Source: CAVVSD01 sp963757125 (GTDB lineage: Bacteria > Actinomycetota > Thermoleophilia > Solirubrobacterales > Solirubrobacteraceae). From it: a DNA stretch of 64,000 nucleotides. Positions within the stretch are counted from its first letter, which is position 1. Every line of letters begins with the position of its first letter. Where the stretch lies: positions 124,001-188,000 of the forward strand of contig CAVWQP010000006.1 in the NCBI GenBank assembly GCA_963757125.1, given 5' to 3'. Of the stretch, positions 45,437-53,649 are shown one piece after another. The notes under the pieces were generated by a model that did no database searches, was not told where the DNA came from, and saw only the letters and a program-made list of their open reading frames with translations. The position numbers were made by a program, and so were the translations under genes.

Positions 45437-46090
45437 ATGTCCCCTCCACGCCGCGTCCTCCTCCTCGCAGCTGCCGCCACCGCCGTCGCCGTCGCGGTCA
45501 CCGGCTGCGCCATCGACGACGACGGCCCGCGCACCTCGCAGACGCGCGACGTCGCCGCCTTCACCCGCATCGACAACCCCGACTCCGTCGACGTCCGGGT
45601 CCACGTCGGCGAGCCGCAGCGCGTCCGCGCCCGCGCCGGCGAGAAGGTCGTCGGCGACATCCACACGTCGGTCCGCGACGGCACGCTGCGCATCACCTTC
45701 GAGCATCACGGCATCGGCGACCCCGATCCGGTCGTCGAGGCCTCGGTCCCCCGGCTGTCGGGCATCGACGCCTCCGGCTCCGGTGACGTCACCGCCGACG
45801 GCATCGACGCCGACGCGTTCGACGTCCGCTCGGACGGCTCGGCCGACATCTCCCTGCAGGGCGCGGCCGGCCGCCTGCGGGTCGACATGGACGGCTCGGG
45901 CGACGCGAACCTCGGCGACCTAGCGCCCGGGTGGCGAAGGTGGCCGTCGGCGGAATCCGGCGACGCCGACGTCCGCGCCGACGACCGGCTGGACGTGAGC
46001 GTCGACGGCTCCGGCGACGTCGAGTACCACGGCGACCCGTCGCTGACGAAGCACCTCGACGGGTCAGGCGACCTCTCGCAGGCGGACTGA
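45437..46090 (+). CDS. GIN-domain (DUF2807) lipoprotein
   Basis: A 217-residue exported protein. A signal peptide with lipobox AVTGC (Cys around residue 24) is followed by a repetitive beta-helix with GSGDVTADGIDADAFDVRSD and SVDGSGDVEYHGDP. The segment GDLAPGWRRWPSAESGDAD is out of frame locally: one missing G and one extra A (about 45929 and 45956) would restore LGDLAARVAKVAVGGSGDAD. GIN domains are probable cell-surface adhesins or scaffolds. Its last 27 nt overlap the convergent epimerase gene. Confidence 0.8.
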   Translation: MSPPRRVLLLAAAATAVAVAVTGCAIDDDGPRTSQTRDVAAFTRIDNPDSVDVRVHVGEPQRVRARAGEKVVGDIHTSVRDGTLRITFEHHGIGDPDPVVEASVPRLSGIDASGSGDVTADGIDADAFDVRSDGSADISLQGAAGRLRVDMDGSGDANLGDLAPGWRRWPSAESGDADVRADDRLDVSVDGSGDVEYHGDPSLTKHLDGSGDLSQAD

Positions 46091-47022
46091 CGGAGCCTGC
46101 TCGGTGGGCGCGTAGGCCGCCACGAACCCCTCGCGCCAGCTCGGGTACCGCGGCTCCCAGCCCAGCTCGCGCCGGGCCTTCGCGTTGGACGCGCCGCGCG
46201 ACACGGTCCCCAGCATCACCGCCGCCTCGCCCGCGGCGAGCTTCGCCAGCCAGCGCGGGACGTGGCGCGGCGGCTTCGCGCCCAGGACCTCCGCGAGGAC
46301 CGGGAGCCACTCGCGGGTGGGCGCGGGGTCGTCGTCGACGATGTTGAAGATGCCGCCGCCGTCGTGGTCGAGGGCGAGGACGGTCGCCGCAGCCGCGTCG
46401 TCCAGGTGGATGAACGACATCACGCCACCGCCGTCGCCGACGATCGGGAACATCCGCTTGCGGACCGGCTCGACCATCCCGTCGTTCGCCGCGCCGTAGA
46501 AGCCGCCGTAGCGCAGCGCGATGCCGCCGGCCTCCGTGACCGCCGGTCGAGGTGGCGCATCGCCGCGTCGCTCTCGCGCATCGCCGCGACCGGGTTGGGA
46601 TCGAGCGGGTCGTCCTCGGTCTTCACGGGCCCGCCGGCGCGCTCGTAGCGGGCGCTGGCGAAGCTCTGGGCGACGAAGCGCCGCACGCCCGCCTCCCGCG
46701 CGGCGGCGAGCAGCGTGTCGGTGCCCTCCGTCCGCAGCCGGTTCGTCTGCGCGAAGCTGCGGTCGAAGTGCTTGAAGTCGGTCATGTCCGACAGCGCGGT
46801 CGCCTGGTGGACGATCGCGTCCGGTGCGGCCGCGCGGACGACGGCGCGCACGGCGGCCGGGTCGAGCAGGTCGAGCTGCACCGGCACCGCCCCGAGGGCG
46901 CTGACGCGGGCGGCGTTGGCCGGGCTGCGGTGGGTGCCGACGACCTCGTGCCCGTGGTCGACGAGCTGCGCGACGAGCCGGGTGCCGATCGCGCCGCTGG
47001 CGCCTGCGACGAGAATTCGCAT
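46064..47022 (-). pseudogene. NAD-dependent epimerase/dehydratase, frameshifted as read (ECF41 partner)
   Basis: About 319 residues when one missing G is restored near 46545. It starts MRILVAGASGAIGTRLVAQL (extended SDR motif) and has FVAQSFASARYERAGGPVKT. After the break, ALRYGGFYGAANDGMVEPVR reads on, then FIHLDDAAAATVLAL and GWEPRYPSWREG. AAGGAG precedes the ATG. It is divergent from an ECF41 sigma factor; ECF41 genes are known to pair with COE enzymes (carboxymuconolactone decarboxylases, oxidoreductases or epimerases). Confidence 0.8.
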
Positions 47023-47037
47023 GGTGATCTCCTTCTG

Positions 47038-47068
47038 TGTCACATCGCCCGCGGTTCGCGGGTCCGTC
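47038..47068 (+). promoter_or_regulatory. Candidate ECF41 promoter
   Basis: TGTCACA (47038-47044) is the -35 reported for ECF41 factors. GGTC follows at 16 nt and CGTC at 20 nt, one of which may be the -10. It lies in the 79-nt divergent region, oriented toward the sigma factor gene. Confidence 0.5.
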
Positions 47069-47101
47069 ACGTAGACACGACGCGACGGAGGAACGTGACG
47101 G

Positions 47102-47992
47102 ATGGACCGACAGGACCCCCTGACAGAGCGATTCGAGGAGCAGAGGACCCGGCTGCGGGCCGTGGCCTACCGGATGCTGGGCTCGCTGAGCGAGGCGGAC
47201 GACGCCGTCCAGGAGGCATGGCTGCGCCTGCGCCGCACCGACGCGGGCGCGATCGAGCACCTCGACGCGTGGCTGACGACCGTCGTGGCCCGCGTGTCGC
47301 TGAACATGCTGCGGTCGCGTCGCACGCACCGCGAGGAGCCGCTCGACGTCGTCCTGCCCGACCCGATCGTCGATCGCGCGGACGGGACGGACCCGGAGCA
47401 CGAGGCGCTGCTCTCCGACGCCGTCGGGCTGGCGCTGCTCGTCGTCCTCGAGACGCTCAGCCCCGCCGAGCGCCTGGCGTTCGTGCTGCACGACATGTTC
47501 GCGGTGCCCTACGACGAGATCGCGCCGATCGTCGACCGCTCCCCGGATGCCGCGCGCCAACTCGCCAGCCGTGCGCGCCGCCGCGTCCAGGGCGGGCACG
47601 CGTCGCCCGACGCCGACCTCGACGCGCAGCGCAAGGTGGTCGACGCGTTCTTCGCGGCGGCGCGCGAGGGCGACTTCGAGGCGCTGCTCGCCGTGCTCGA
47701 CCCCGACGTCGTGCTGCGCGCGGACGTCGGCGCCGCGTTCCCCGGTCTGCCGCGCGAGGTCCGCGGGGCGGAGGCGGTGGCCGGGCAGGCGCGGATGTGG
47801 TCGCAGGTCGGCCTCGTCGTCGTGCCTGCGCGGGTCAACGGCGCCGCGGGCGCCGTCTCCACGCGCGACGGCGTCCCGTTCTCGGTCGGCGGCTTCACGA
47901 TCAGGGGCGGCCGGATCGTGGCGATCGACATCCTGGCCGACCCGGAGCGGGTTGCCCGGCTGGACCTGTCGATGCTCATCGCCGGATCGTGA
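47102..47992 (+). CDS. ECF41-type sigma factor (SigJ-like) with SnoaL C-terminal domain
   Basis: A 296-residue sigma factor. Region 2: RTRLRAVAYRMLGSLSEADDAVQEAW; WLTTVVARVSLNMLRSRR is the ECF41 signature; region 4: YDEIAPIVDRSPDAARQLASRARRRV. A SnoaL-like domain (about 175-290) ends with ILADPERVARLDLS, equivalent to the NPDKL motif. ECF41 factors have no anti-sigma; the C-terminal domain both holds and enables activity. GGAGG is 10 nt before the ATG. Confidence 0.92.
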   Translation: MDRQDPLTERFEEQRTRLRAVAYRMLGSLSEADDAVQEAWLRLRRTDAGAIEHLDAWLTTVVARVSLNMLRSRRTHREEPLDVVLPDPIVDRADGTDPEHEALLSDAVGLALLVVLETLSPAERLAFVLHDMFAVPYDEIAPIVDRSPDAARQLASRARRRVQGGHASPDADLDAQRKVVDAFFAAAREGDFEALLAVLDPDVVLRADVGAAFPGLPREVRGAEAVAGQARMWSQVGLVVVPARVNGAAGAVSTRDGVPFSVGGFTIRGGRIVAIDILADPERVARLDLSMLIAGS

Positions 47993-48007
47993 TGGCGACC
48001 TCGCGGG

Positions 48008-48013
48008 TACGCT
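48008..48013 (+). promoter_or_regulatory. -10 box TACGCT for the MaoC pair
   Basis: TACGCT is followed by 9 nt and then ATG 48023, with no Shine-Dalgarno. Confidence 0.4.
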
Positions 48014-48022
48014 CCCGCCGCC

Positions 48023-48466
48023 ATGCCCGACACCACGCTCATCGGCAAGAGCTTCGCCCCCGGGCTCTACGCGGTCGGCCGCGAGAAGATCCGCGAGTAC
48101 GCGCTCGCCGTCGGCGAGACGAACCCGCTGCACCACGATCTCCAGGTCGCACGCAACCACGGCTACGACGACCTCGTCGCACCGCCGATGTTCGCCGTCG
48201 TCTACTGCTCGTCGTCGATCGGCGCCGCGATGTTCGACCCCGAGCTGGGCATCGAGTTCGACCGTCTGCTGCACGGCAGCCAGGAGTTCCGCTGGGGGCC
48301 GCTCGTCATCGCCGGTGACGAGATCACGACGTCCGTGACGCTCAAGGACGTCAGCACGCGGGCGGGGATGGCCTTCTACGTCTTCGAGTCCGTCTCCACG
48401 AACCAGCGCGACGAGACCGTCTGCGTCGGGCTGTGGACCGACATCGTCCGGGAGGCGGCGTCGTGA
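48023..48466 (+). CDS. MaoC-like dehydratase, N-terminal type (HadA/HadC-like)
   Basis: A 147-residue hotdog-fold protein. REKIREYALAVGETNPLHHD and VAPPMFAVVYCSSSIGAAMF match FAS1-DH/HadA-type halves that lack the catalytic His/Asp pair. It works as a heterodimer with the next gene in dehydrating 3-hydroxyacyl thioesters, as in mycobacterial HadAB. The stop overlaps the next start (GTGA), which supports a dimer. Confidence 0.87.
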   Translation: MPDTTLIGKSFAPGLYAVGREKIREYALAVGETNPLHHDLQVARNHGYDDLVAPPMFAVVYCSSSIGAAMFDPELGIEFDRLLHGSQEFRWGPLVIAGDEITTSVTLKDVSTRAGMAFYVFESVSTNQRDETVCVGLWTDIVREAAS

Positions 48467-48843
48467 ACGCGGGCGACCCGATCCCCGAGCTCAAGGTCAC
48501 CGCCGACAAGCTCACGCCGGTGCGCTACGCCGGTGCGTCGGGCGACTTCAACCCGATCCACGTCGACGACGAGTTCGCGCAGAGGGTCGGGCTGCCCGGG
48601 CGCATCCTGCACGGGCTCTGGACGATGGCGCAGGTCGCGCGGGCGCTCACCGACGCGGGCGGCGGCCCGCACAGCCTCGAGCGCCTCGACGTGACGTTCC
48701 GCGGCATGGCGCTTCCGGACCGCGAGATCACGGTCACGGGGAAGGTCGCCGAGGTGGGGGACGGCCTCGCGAAGGTCGACGTCCGCGCCGAGCAGGACGG
48801 CAAGGCGATCGTGCGCGGCGGCGAAGCGGATCTGCGCCTGTAG
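48463..48843 (+). CDS. MaoC-like dehydratase, catalytic subunit (HadB-like)
   Basis: A 126-residue hotdog protein with the hydratase 2 motif YAGASGDFNPIHVDDEFA, containing the catalytic Asp and His, then GLPGRILHGLWTMAQVARAL. It supplies the active site for the preceding subunit. GTG 48463 is set by the 4-nt overlap. Pathway: fatty-acid or other acyl-chain synthesis. Confidence 0.88.
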   Translation: MNAGDPIPELKVTADKLTPVRYAGASGDFNPIHVDDEFAQRVGLPGRILHGLWTMAQVARALTDAGGGPHSLERLDVTFRGMALPDREITVTGKVAEVGDGLAKVDVRAEQDGKAIVRGGEADLRL

Positions 48844-48849
48844 CGCCTC

Positions 48850-48855
48850 TAGACT
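48850..48855 (+). promoter_or_regulatory. -10 box TAGACT for leaderless hrcA
   Basis: TAGACT is followed by 7 nt and then GTG 48863. No CIRCE element is seen here. Confidence 0.5.
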
Positions 48856-48862
48856 CGATGTC

Positions 48863-49876
48863 GTGCTGTCGCCGCGACAGGAGCTCATCCTCAGCAAGGT
48901 CGTCGTCTGCTACCAGCAGACCGAGGCGCCCGTGGGCTCCAAGGTGCTCAGCGCCGACCCGGAGCTCACCGCCGGCCCGTCGACGATCCGCAACGAGCTC
49001 GCCCTGCTCGAGGAGCACGGCCTGCTCGCCCATCCGCACACCTCGGCGGGTCGCGTCCCGACCGACGCCGGCTTCCGCTACTTCGTCGACAAGCTGCTCC
49101 CCGCGACCGTGGGCAACCCGTTCGAGCTGGACCTCGTCCGCCGCGAGCTCGACGAGGCGATGCGCGTCACGACCGAGACGCTGTCGCAGGTCACGAACCT
49201 GCTGGCGATCGTCTCCGCGCCGCCCGTGGACACGGCGACCATCCGCCATGTCGAGGTGCTCCAGCTGCAGCCGCAGGTCGTCATGACCGTGGTCATCACC
49301 TCCACGGGGGGCGTCACGAAGCACATGTCGACGTTCGCGGCCCCCGTCGACCCGGGGGTCGTCAAGTGGGCGGCGGAGTACCTCAACGAGCGCCTCGTCG
49401 GGCTCGGCCTCGGCTCGCGCATGCTCCACGCCAGGCTGCTGCCGCCGGACCTGAGCAAGAGCGAGGAGACGTTCCTCGGCGAGCTCGCTCCGGCGTTCAC
49501 CGAGCTGGCCGCGACCGCGCACGACACGCTCTACGTCGAGGGCGCCGCGCGCCTGCTGCGCGAGCACCGCTTCCAGGACCTCTCGCAGATCAACGAGCTC
49601 ATGCAGATGCTCGAGGAGCGCATGGCGCTGCTCGGCCTGCTGCGCACCGCCCTGGGCAGCCGCGACGTCCTCGTGCGCATCGGCGCCGAGAACGAGGCGC
49701 CGGCGCTGCGCTCGCTCGCGCTCGTCGCTGCGAACTACGGCCTGCCGCAGCGTGCGCTGGGCACCGTGTCGCTCATCGGCCCCGTCCGCATGGACTACGG
49801 CCAGGCGATCGGCACCGTGCGCGAGGCCGCACGGCAGCTGTCGCGATTCATCGCCGACGTGTACGACGAGGGCTGA
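48863..49876 (+). CDS. hrcA: Heat-inducible transcription repressor HrcA
   Basis: A 337-residue repressor. The winged helix has AGPSTIRNELALLEEHGLLAHPHTSAGRVPT, which is diagnostic, and the C-terminus carries RVLIRIGAENEA-like VRIGAENEAPALRSLALVAANYG. HrcA binds CIRCE operators in front of chaperone genes. It stands 9 nt before dnaJ, the usual order. The operon's own upstream region has no visible CIRCE, so control may act elsewhere in the genome. Confidence 0.95.
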   Translation: MLSPRQELILSKVVVCYQQTEAPVGSKVLSADPELTAGPSTIRNELALLEEHGLLAHPHTSAGRVPTDAGFRYFVDKLLPATVGNPFELDLVRRELDEAMRVTTETLSQVTNLLAIVSAPPVDTATIRHVEVLQLQPQVVMTVVITSTGGVTKHMSTFAAPVDPGVVKWAAEYLNERLVGLGLGSRMLHARLLPPDLSKSEETFLGELAPAFTELAATAHDTLYVEGAARLLREHRFQDLSQINELMQMLEERMALLGLLRTALGSRDVLVRIGAENEAPALRSLALVAANYGLPQRALGTVSLIGPVRMDYGQAIGTVREAARQLSRFIADVYDEG

Positions 49877-49885
49877 GCGCCGCTC

Positions 49886-50989
49886 ATGCCGCGAGATGCC
49901 TATGAGGTCCTCGGCGTCCCGCGCGACGCGGACGAGGTGCAGGTCAAGAAGGCCTTCCGCAAGCTCGCGCGCGAGCTGCACCCGGACGTCAACGCCCACG
50001 ACCCGCAGGCCGAGGAGAAGTTCAAGGAGGCCGCCGAGGCCTACGAGATCCTCTCCGACGCCGAGCGCCGCCAGGTCTACGACCGCTACGGCCACGAGGG
50101 CCTGCGCAACGGCGGCCGGGCGCCGAACTTCGACGCGTTCGGCTCCGTCTCGGACCTCTTCGAGGCGTTCTTCGGCGGCGGCGGGCGCACCGGGCCCGCA
50201 CCGGGCGGCGACGTCGCGGTCGCGCTCGACGTCAGCCTCGCCGACGCCGCCCGCGGCGCCGCGATCGACGTCTCCTACGAGGCGGTCGACCGCTGCGAGC
50301 GCTGCCACGGCAACGGCGCCGAGCCGGGCACCCCGATCGTCACCTGCGAGCGCTGCGGCGGCAACGGCGTCCTGCGCGGCGTCAGCCGCACGCCCTTCGG
50401 CCAGGTCATGCGGACCGTCGACTGCGACGTCTGCGGCGGTGACGGCAAGCGTCCCACCCAGCCGTGCGAGCGCTGCGACGGCCGCGGCCGCGAGGTCAGC
50501 GAGCGCACGCTGCGCGTCGACGTCCCGGCCGGCATCGCCGACGGGCAGCGCATCCGCCTGAGCGGCCACGGCCACGCCGGCGAGGCCGGTGCGCAGTCCG
50601 GCGACCTCTACGTGCTCGTCAACGTCGCCGAGGACGAGCGCTTCGTCCGCGACGGGGACGACCTCGTCACCGTGGTCGACGTCCCCGCGACCGTCGCCGC
50701 GCTCGGCGCGCGCATCAGCGTCCCGACGCTCGACGGCGCCCAGGAGGTCGGTCTCGACGCCGGGACGCAGCCGGGCGAGACCATCACGCTGCGCGGGCAG
50801 GGCATGCCGGTGCTGCGGCGCCCCGGCCGCCGCGGGGACCTCCGCGCGATCGTCAACGTCGTCATCCCGCGCAAGCTGTCGCGCGAGCAGCGCGAGATCG
50901 TCGAGCAGCTCGCCGCGACGCTCCACGAGGACAACCTCCGCCAGGACGAGGGCCTCGTCTCGAAGCTCAAGCGGGCCCTGCGGGTTTGA
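49886..50989 (+). CDS. dnaJ: Chaperone DnaJ
   Basis: A 367-residue type I J protein. J domain (1-65) with LARELHPDVNAHD (HPD). A short Gly/Phe region follows, then four zinc repeats: CERCHGNG, CERCGGNG, CDVCGGDG and CERCDGRG, then the C-terminal substrate domains. It hands unfolded clients to DnaK and stimulates its ATPase. dnaK is not in this window. Its stop overlaps prmA (TTGA). Confidence 0.97.
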   Translation: MPRDAYEVLGVPRDADEVQVKKAFRKLARELHPDVNAHDPQAEEKFKEAAEAYEILSDAERRQVYDRYGHEGLRNGGRAPNFDAFGSVSDLFEAFFGGGGRTGPAPGGDVAVALDVSLADAARGAAIDVSYEAVDRCERCHGNGAEPGTPIVTCERCGGNGVLRGVSRTPFGQVMRTVDCDVCGGDGKRPTQPCERCDGRGREVSERTLRVDVPAGIADGQRIRLSGHGHAGEAGAQSGDLYVLVNVAEDERFVRDGDDLVTVVDVPATVAALGARISVPTLDGAQEVGLDAGTQPGETITLRGQGMPVLRRPGRRGDLRAIVNVVIPRKLSREQREIVEQLAATLHEDNLRQDEGLVSKLKRALRV

Positions 50990-51816
50990 TCAGGCTCGGC
51001 ATCCGCGTCGCGAAGGCCGACGCGGACCTCGTCCTCGCCGAGCTGCTCGAGCTCGTGCCGCAGGGCGTCGAGGAGCGCGAGCTCGGGCCCGACACGATCG
51101 AGTACGGCGTCTACGGCGCCGAGGGCGAGCTGCCGGAGCTGCACGCGCTGCAGGCCGCGGCGGGCGCCGCGCTCGTCGAGGTCGTCACCGAGCAGGTCGC
51201 CGACGACTGGGCCGACCGCTGGCGGGCCTTCCACGTCCCCGTGGAGATCGCCGGGCGGATGCTCGTGCGCCCGCCGTGGTCGCCGCCGCCGGAGGACCCG
51301 GCGGTCATCGACCTCGTCATCGATCCCGCGCAGGCGTTCGGCACCGGCGCACATCCGACGACGAAGCTCTGCCTCGAGCTGCTGCTCGACCTCGAGCCGG
51401 CCGGCCCGTTCATGGACCTCGGCTGCGGCTCGGGCGTGCTGGCCATCGCCGCGGCCCGTCTCGGGTGGACGCCGGTCGAGGGCGTCGACTTCGACCCGCT
51501 GTCGGTCGCCGCGACGATCGAGAACGCCGAGGTCAACGGCACCCAGGTGAGCTCCCGGCGCTTCGACCTGCTGCGCGACGGGCCGGCGCCGACCGCGCCG
51601 ACCGTGGCCGCCAACCTGCTGCGGCCGCTGCTGCTGGCGGTGGCGCGGGCCGGGTTCGACGGCCCGGCGCCCGAGCACATCATCGCCAGCGGACTGCTGC
51701 GCGCCGAGGCCGACGAGGTCTCGGCGGCGCTGGCCGCGCGCACCGGTCTGCAGGAGCGCGCGCGGCTGGAGGAGGGTGACTGGGCGGCGCTGCTGCTCGC
51801 CCAGTCAGCGGCCTAG
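50986..51816 (+). CDS. prmA: Ribosomal protein L11 methyltransferase
   Basis: A 276-residue SAM-dependent enzyme starting at TTG 50986 within the dnaJ stop. PrmA motifs: DWADRWRAFHVPV, DPAQAFGTGAHPTTKLCLELL, and the SAM loop DLGCGSGVLAIAAARLGW. It trimethylates L11. dnaJ-prmA pairing is common in Gram-positive bacteria. The 3' end overlaps the convergent PRC-barrel gene by 4 nt. Confidence 0.92.
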   Translation: MIRLGIRVAKADADLVLAELLELVPQGVEERELGPDTIEYGVYGAEGELPELHALQAAAGAALVEVVTEQVADDWADRWRAFHVPVEIAGRMLVRPPWSPPPEDPAVIDLVIDPAQAFGTGAHPTTKLCLELLLDLEPAGPFMDLGCGSGVLAIAAARLGWTPVEGVDFDPLSVAATIENAEVNGTQVSSRRFDLLRDGPAPTAPTVAANLLRPLLLAVARAGFDGPAPEHIIASGLLRAEADEVSAALAARTGLQERARLEEGDWAALLLAQSAA

Positions 51817-52655
51817 GACTCCTCGGGGTCGTCCGGGTACGGCTCCTTGCCCACGATGCGGCTGGACTCGGTGCCGTCCTGCTCCAGGACGAGCTCCTCG
51901 GTGATGACGTAGCGGCGCAGGCGCGCACGGCGCGGCTGCACGAGGGTGCCGTCGATGAGCCAACCCTCGCTGAAGCGCTCGAGGGCCTGCTCGCGCGGGC
52001 GCTCGGCGAGCACCGGCGTCGGGGCGGGCGGGGACTCGAGCTCGGGCTCGGCGGAGGTCGGCACGGGCTCGGGCTCCGTGGGCTCGGGGGCTGAGGAGAA
52101 GCTGGGGGTGGGCACGGGCTCCGGCTCTGGCTCGGGTGCGGGGGGATCGGTCAGGACCGGCTCGGGCTCGGGCTCGGGCTCCGGCTCGGGGGCCACGGGC
52201 TCCGGCTCCGGCGCGGGCGGCTCGGGCGTGACGGTCTGCGTCTCGACGGCGCCGAGCGGGTGCTCGGGACCGGGGGAGACCGTCTCGGGGACCGGCGTGG
52301 GCTCGGGCTCCGGCTCGGGAGTCGGCTCCGGCTGCGCGGCGGCCTTGGCGGCGCCGTAGTGATCGAAGAGGCGACGCTCCTCGTCCCTGGTCAGCTCGCC
52401 CTCGACCTCGGGCCGCGGCGCATCCTTCACCGCGGACTTCGAGTAGCCGAGCTGCACGTCGTTGCCCGAGACGGCAGCGCCGTCGAGGGGAGCGAGGCTC
52501 GTGTGCGTCCCGAACAGCCCGGTCCTGATGGCGGCCCATGTCGGGTCACCGCTCTGGCGGTCCAGGTAGAACTCCTCCAGGGTGCCGACCTTGTCGCCGT
52601 CGGGGTCGACGACAGTACGGCCCTTCCAACCCTCGACGTCCTGCAGCGTCGGCAT
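51813..52655 (-). CDS. PRC-barrel domain protein with long Pro/Glu-rich linker
   Basis: A 280-residue protein. The N-terminal PRC barrel (about 1-75) has GWKGRTVVDPDGDKVGTLEEFYLD. A linker of EPEPEP-type repeats (about 110-225) is followed by a C-terminal conserved motif RARLRRYVITEELVLEQDG, as in DUF2382 stress proteins. Such proteins are linked to stress and photosynthetic or RNA-metabolic complexes; the role here is unknown. GAGAGGAG precedes the ATG. The linker causes the low-complexity stretch on the plus strand. Confidence 0.82.
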   Translation of the reverse strand: MPTLQDVEGWKGRTVVDPDGDKVGTLEEFYLDRQSGDPTWAAIRTGLFGTHTSLAPLDGAAVSGNDVQLGYSKSAVKDAPRPEVEGELTRDEERRLFDHYGAAKAAAQPEPTPEPEPEPTPVPETVSPGPEHPLGAVETQTVTPEPPAPEPEPVAPEPEPEPEPEPVLTDPPAPEPEPEPVPTPSFSSAPEPTEPEPVPTSAEPELESPPAPTPVLAERPREQALERFSEGWLIDGTLVQPRRARLRRYVITEELVLEQDGTESSRIVGKEPYPDDPEES

Positions 52656-52739
52656 GAGTCGCGCTCCTCTCTTTCAGTCTCTGGCCGCCGCCGCCCAGAC
52701 AGGCGACAGCGTGCGGCTTCCCTGCATTCCGCGGGATTC

Positions 52740-52765
52740 TACGGCCGCACAGCAGACCATGTTCC
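52740..52765 (-). promoter_or_regulatory. Candidate ECF-type promoter of the PRC-barrel gene
   Basis: On the minus strand GGAAC (52765 to 52761) is followed by 17 nt and CGTA (52743 to 52740). This is similar to stress-sigma promoters (GGAAC-N16-18-CGTT). A sigma-70-like TAGAAT overlaps its downstream end. Confidence 0.3.
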
Positions 52766-52852
52766 TGATGGTGTTCTTGCACGACCGCTTGCACGGAGGC
52801 CGTCGACTACGATCGCCGCGCCGCGACCGTGCGGCTGAAAAGAGGAGGATCG

Positions 52853-53611
52853 ATGGCGGGGCTGGTTGAGGGGAAGAGCGGTCTGGTGACCGGCTCGGCG
52901 GGCGGCATCGGCCGGGCGACCGCGATCGCCTTGGCGCGCGAGGGCGCCAACGTCATCGTCACCGACCTGCCCGCGCGCGCCAAGGACGGGGAGGAGACCG
53001 TCCGGCTGATCACCGAGGCGGGTGGCACCGCGCGGTTCGTCCCGGGCGATGTGACGGTCGACGCCGACGCGAAGGCCGTCGTCGACGCGACGGTCGAGGC
53101 GTTCGGGCGCCTGGACTTCGCGCACAACAACGCCGGCATCGAGCTGCAGGCCACGGTCACCGGCACGACCGAACCCGAGTGGGACGCGGTCATGAACGTC
53201 AACGTCAAGGGCGTCTGGCTCGGGTTGCGCCACCAGATCGACCGCATGGTGGCCCAGGGCGGCCACGGCGCGATCGTGAACACCGCCTCGCTCGCCGGTC
53301 TCATGGCCGTCCCCTCGCTCGCCGCGTACATCGCCAGCAAGCACGCCGTCGTCGGGCTGACGAAGGCGGCCGCGATCGAGTGCGCCGAGCACGAGATCCG
53401 CGTGAACTGCGTCTGTCCGGCCGCGATCGGCACCGCGATGATCACGTCGCTGCCGCCCGAGCGGCAGCTCGAGCTCATGGCGCCGCAGGCGATCAAGCGC
53501 ATCGGGCAGCCCGAGGAGGTGGGCGAGGTCGTGACCTGGCTCATCTCCGATCGCGCGTCGTTCGTGACGGGCGTCGCGATGCCGGTCGACGCGGGCGCGA
53601 TGGCCCAGTAG
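52853..53611 (+). CDS. Short-chain dehydrogenase/reductase
   Basis: A 252-residue classical SDR. Cofactor motif VTGSAGGIGRATA, NNAG motif HNNAGIELQ, active-site Ser in VNTASLAGL and YIASK (YxxxK). It most likely oxidises or reduces a hydroxy or keto substrate with NAD(P). AGAGGAGG lies just upstream of the ATG. Isolated gene, substrate unknown. Confidence 0.9.
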   Translation: MAGLVEGKSGLVTGSAGGIGRATAIALAREGANVIVTDLPARAKDGEETVRLITEAGGTARFVPGDVTVDADAKAVVDATVEAFGRLDFAHNNAGIELQATVTGTTEPEWDAVMNVNVKGVWLGLRHQIDRMVAQGGHGAIVNTASLAGLMAVPSLAAYIASKHAVVGLTKAAAIECAEHEIRVNCVCPAAIGTAMITSLPPERQLELMAPQAIKRIGQPEEVGEVVTWLISDRASFVTGVAMPVDAGAMAQ

Positions 53612-53636
53612 CGAGGTTGGGAGTTGCCGGGAGGGG

Positions 53637-53642
53637 CACAAT
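53637..53642 (+). promoter_or_regulatory. -10-like box CACAAT for the NDH-2 gene
   Basis: CACAAT is followed by 7 nt and then ATG 53650, with no Shine-Dalgarno. Confidence 0.35.
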
Positions 53643-53649
53643 CGCCCCA

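Noticed and set aside
48844..49885. CIRCE operator for hrcA-dnaJ
   Set aside because: No TTAGCACTC/GAGTGCTAA inverted repeat was found upstream of hrcA or dnaJ.
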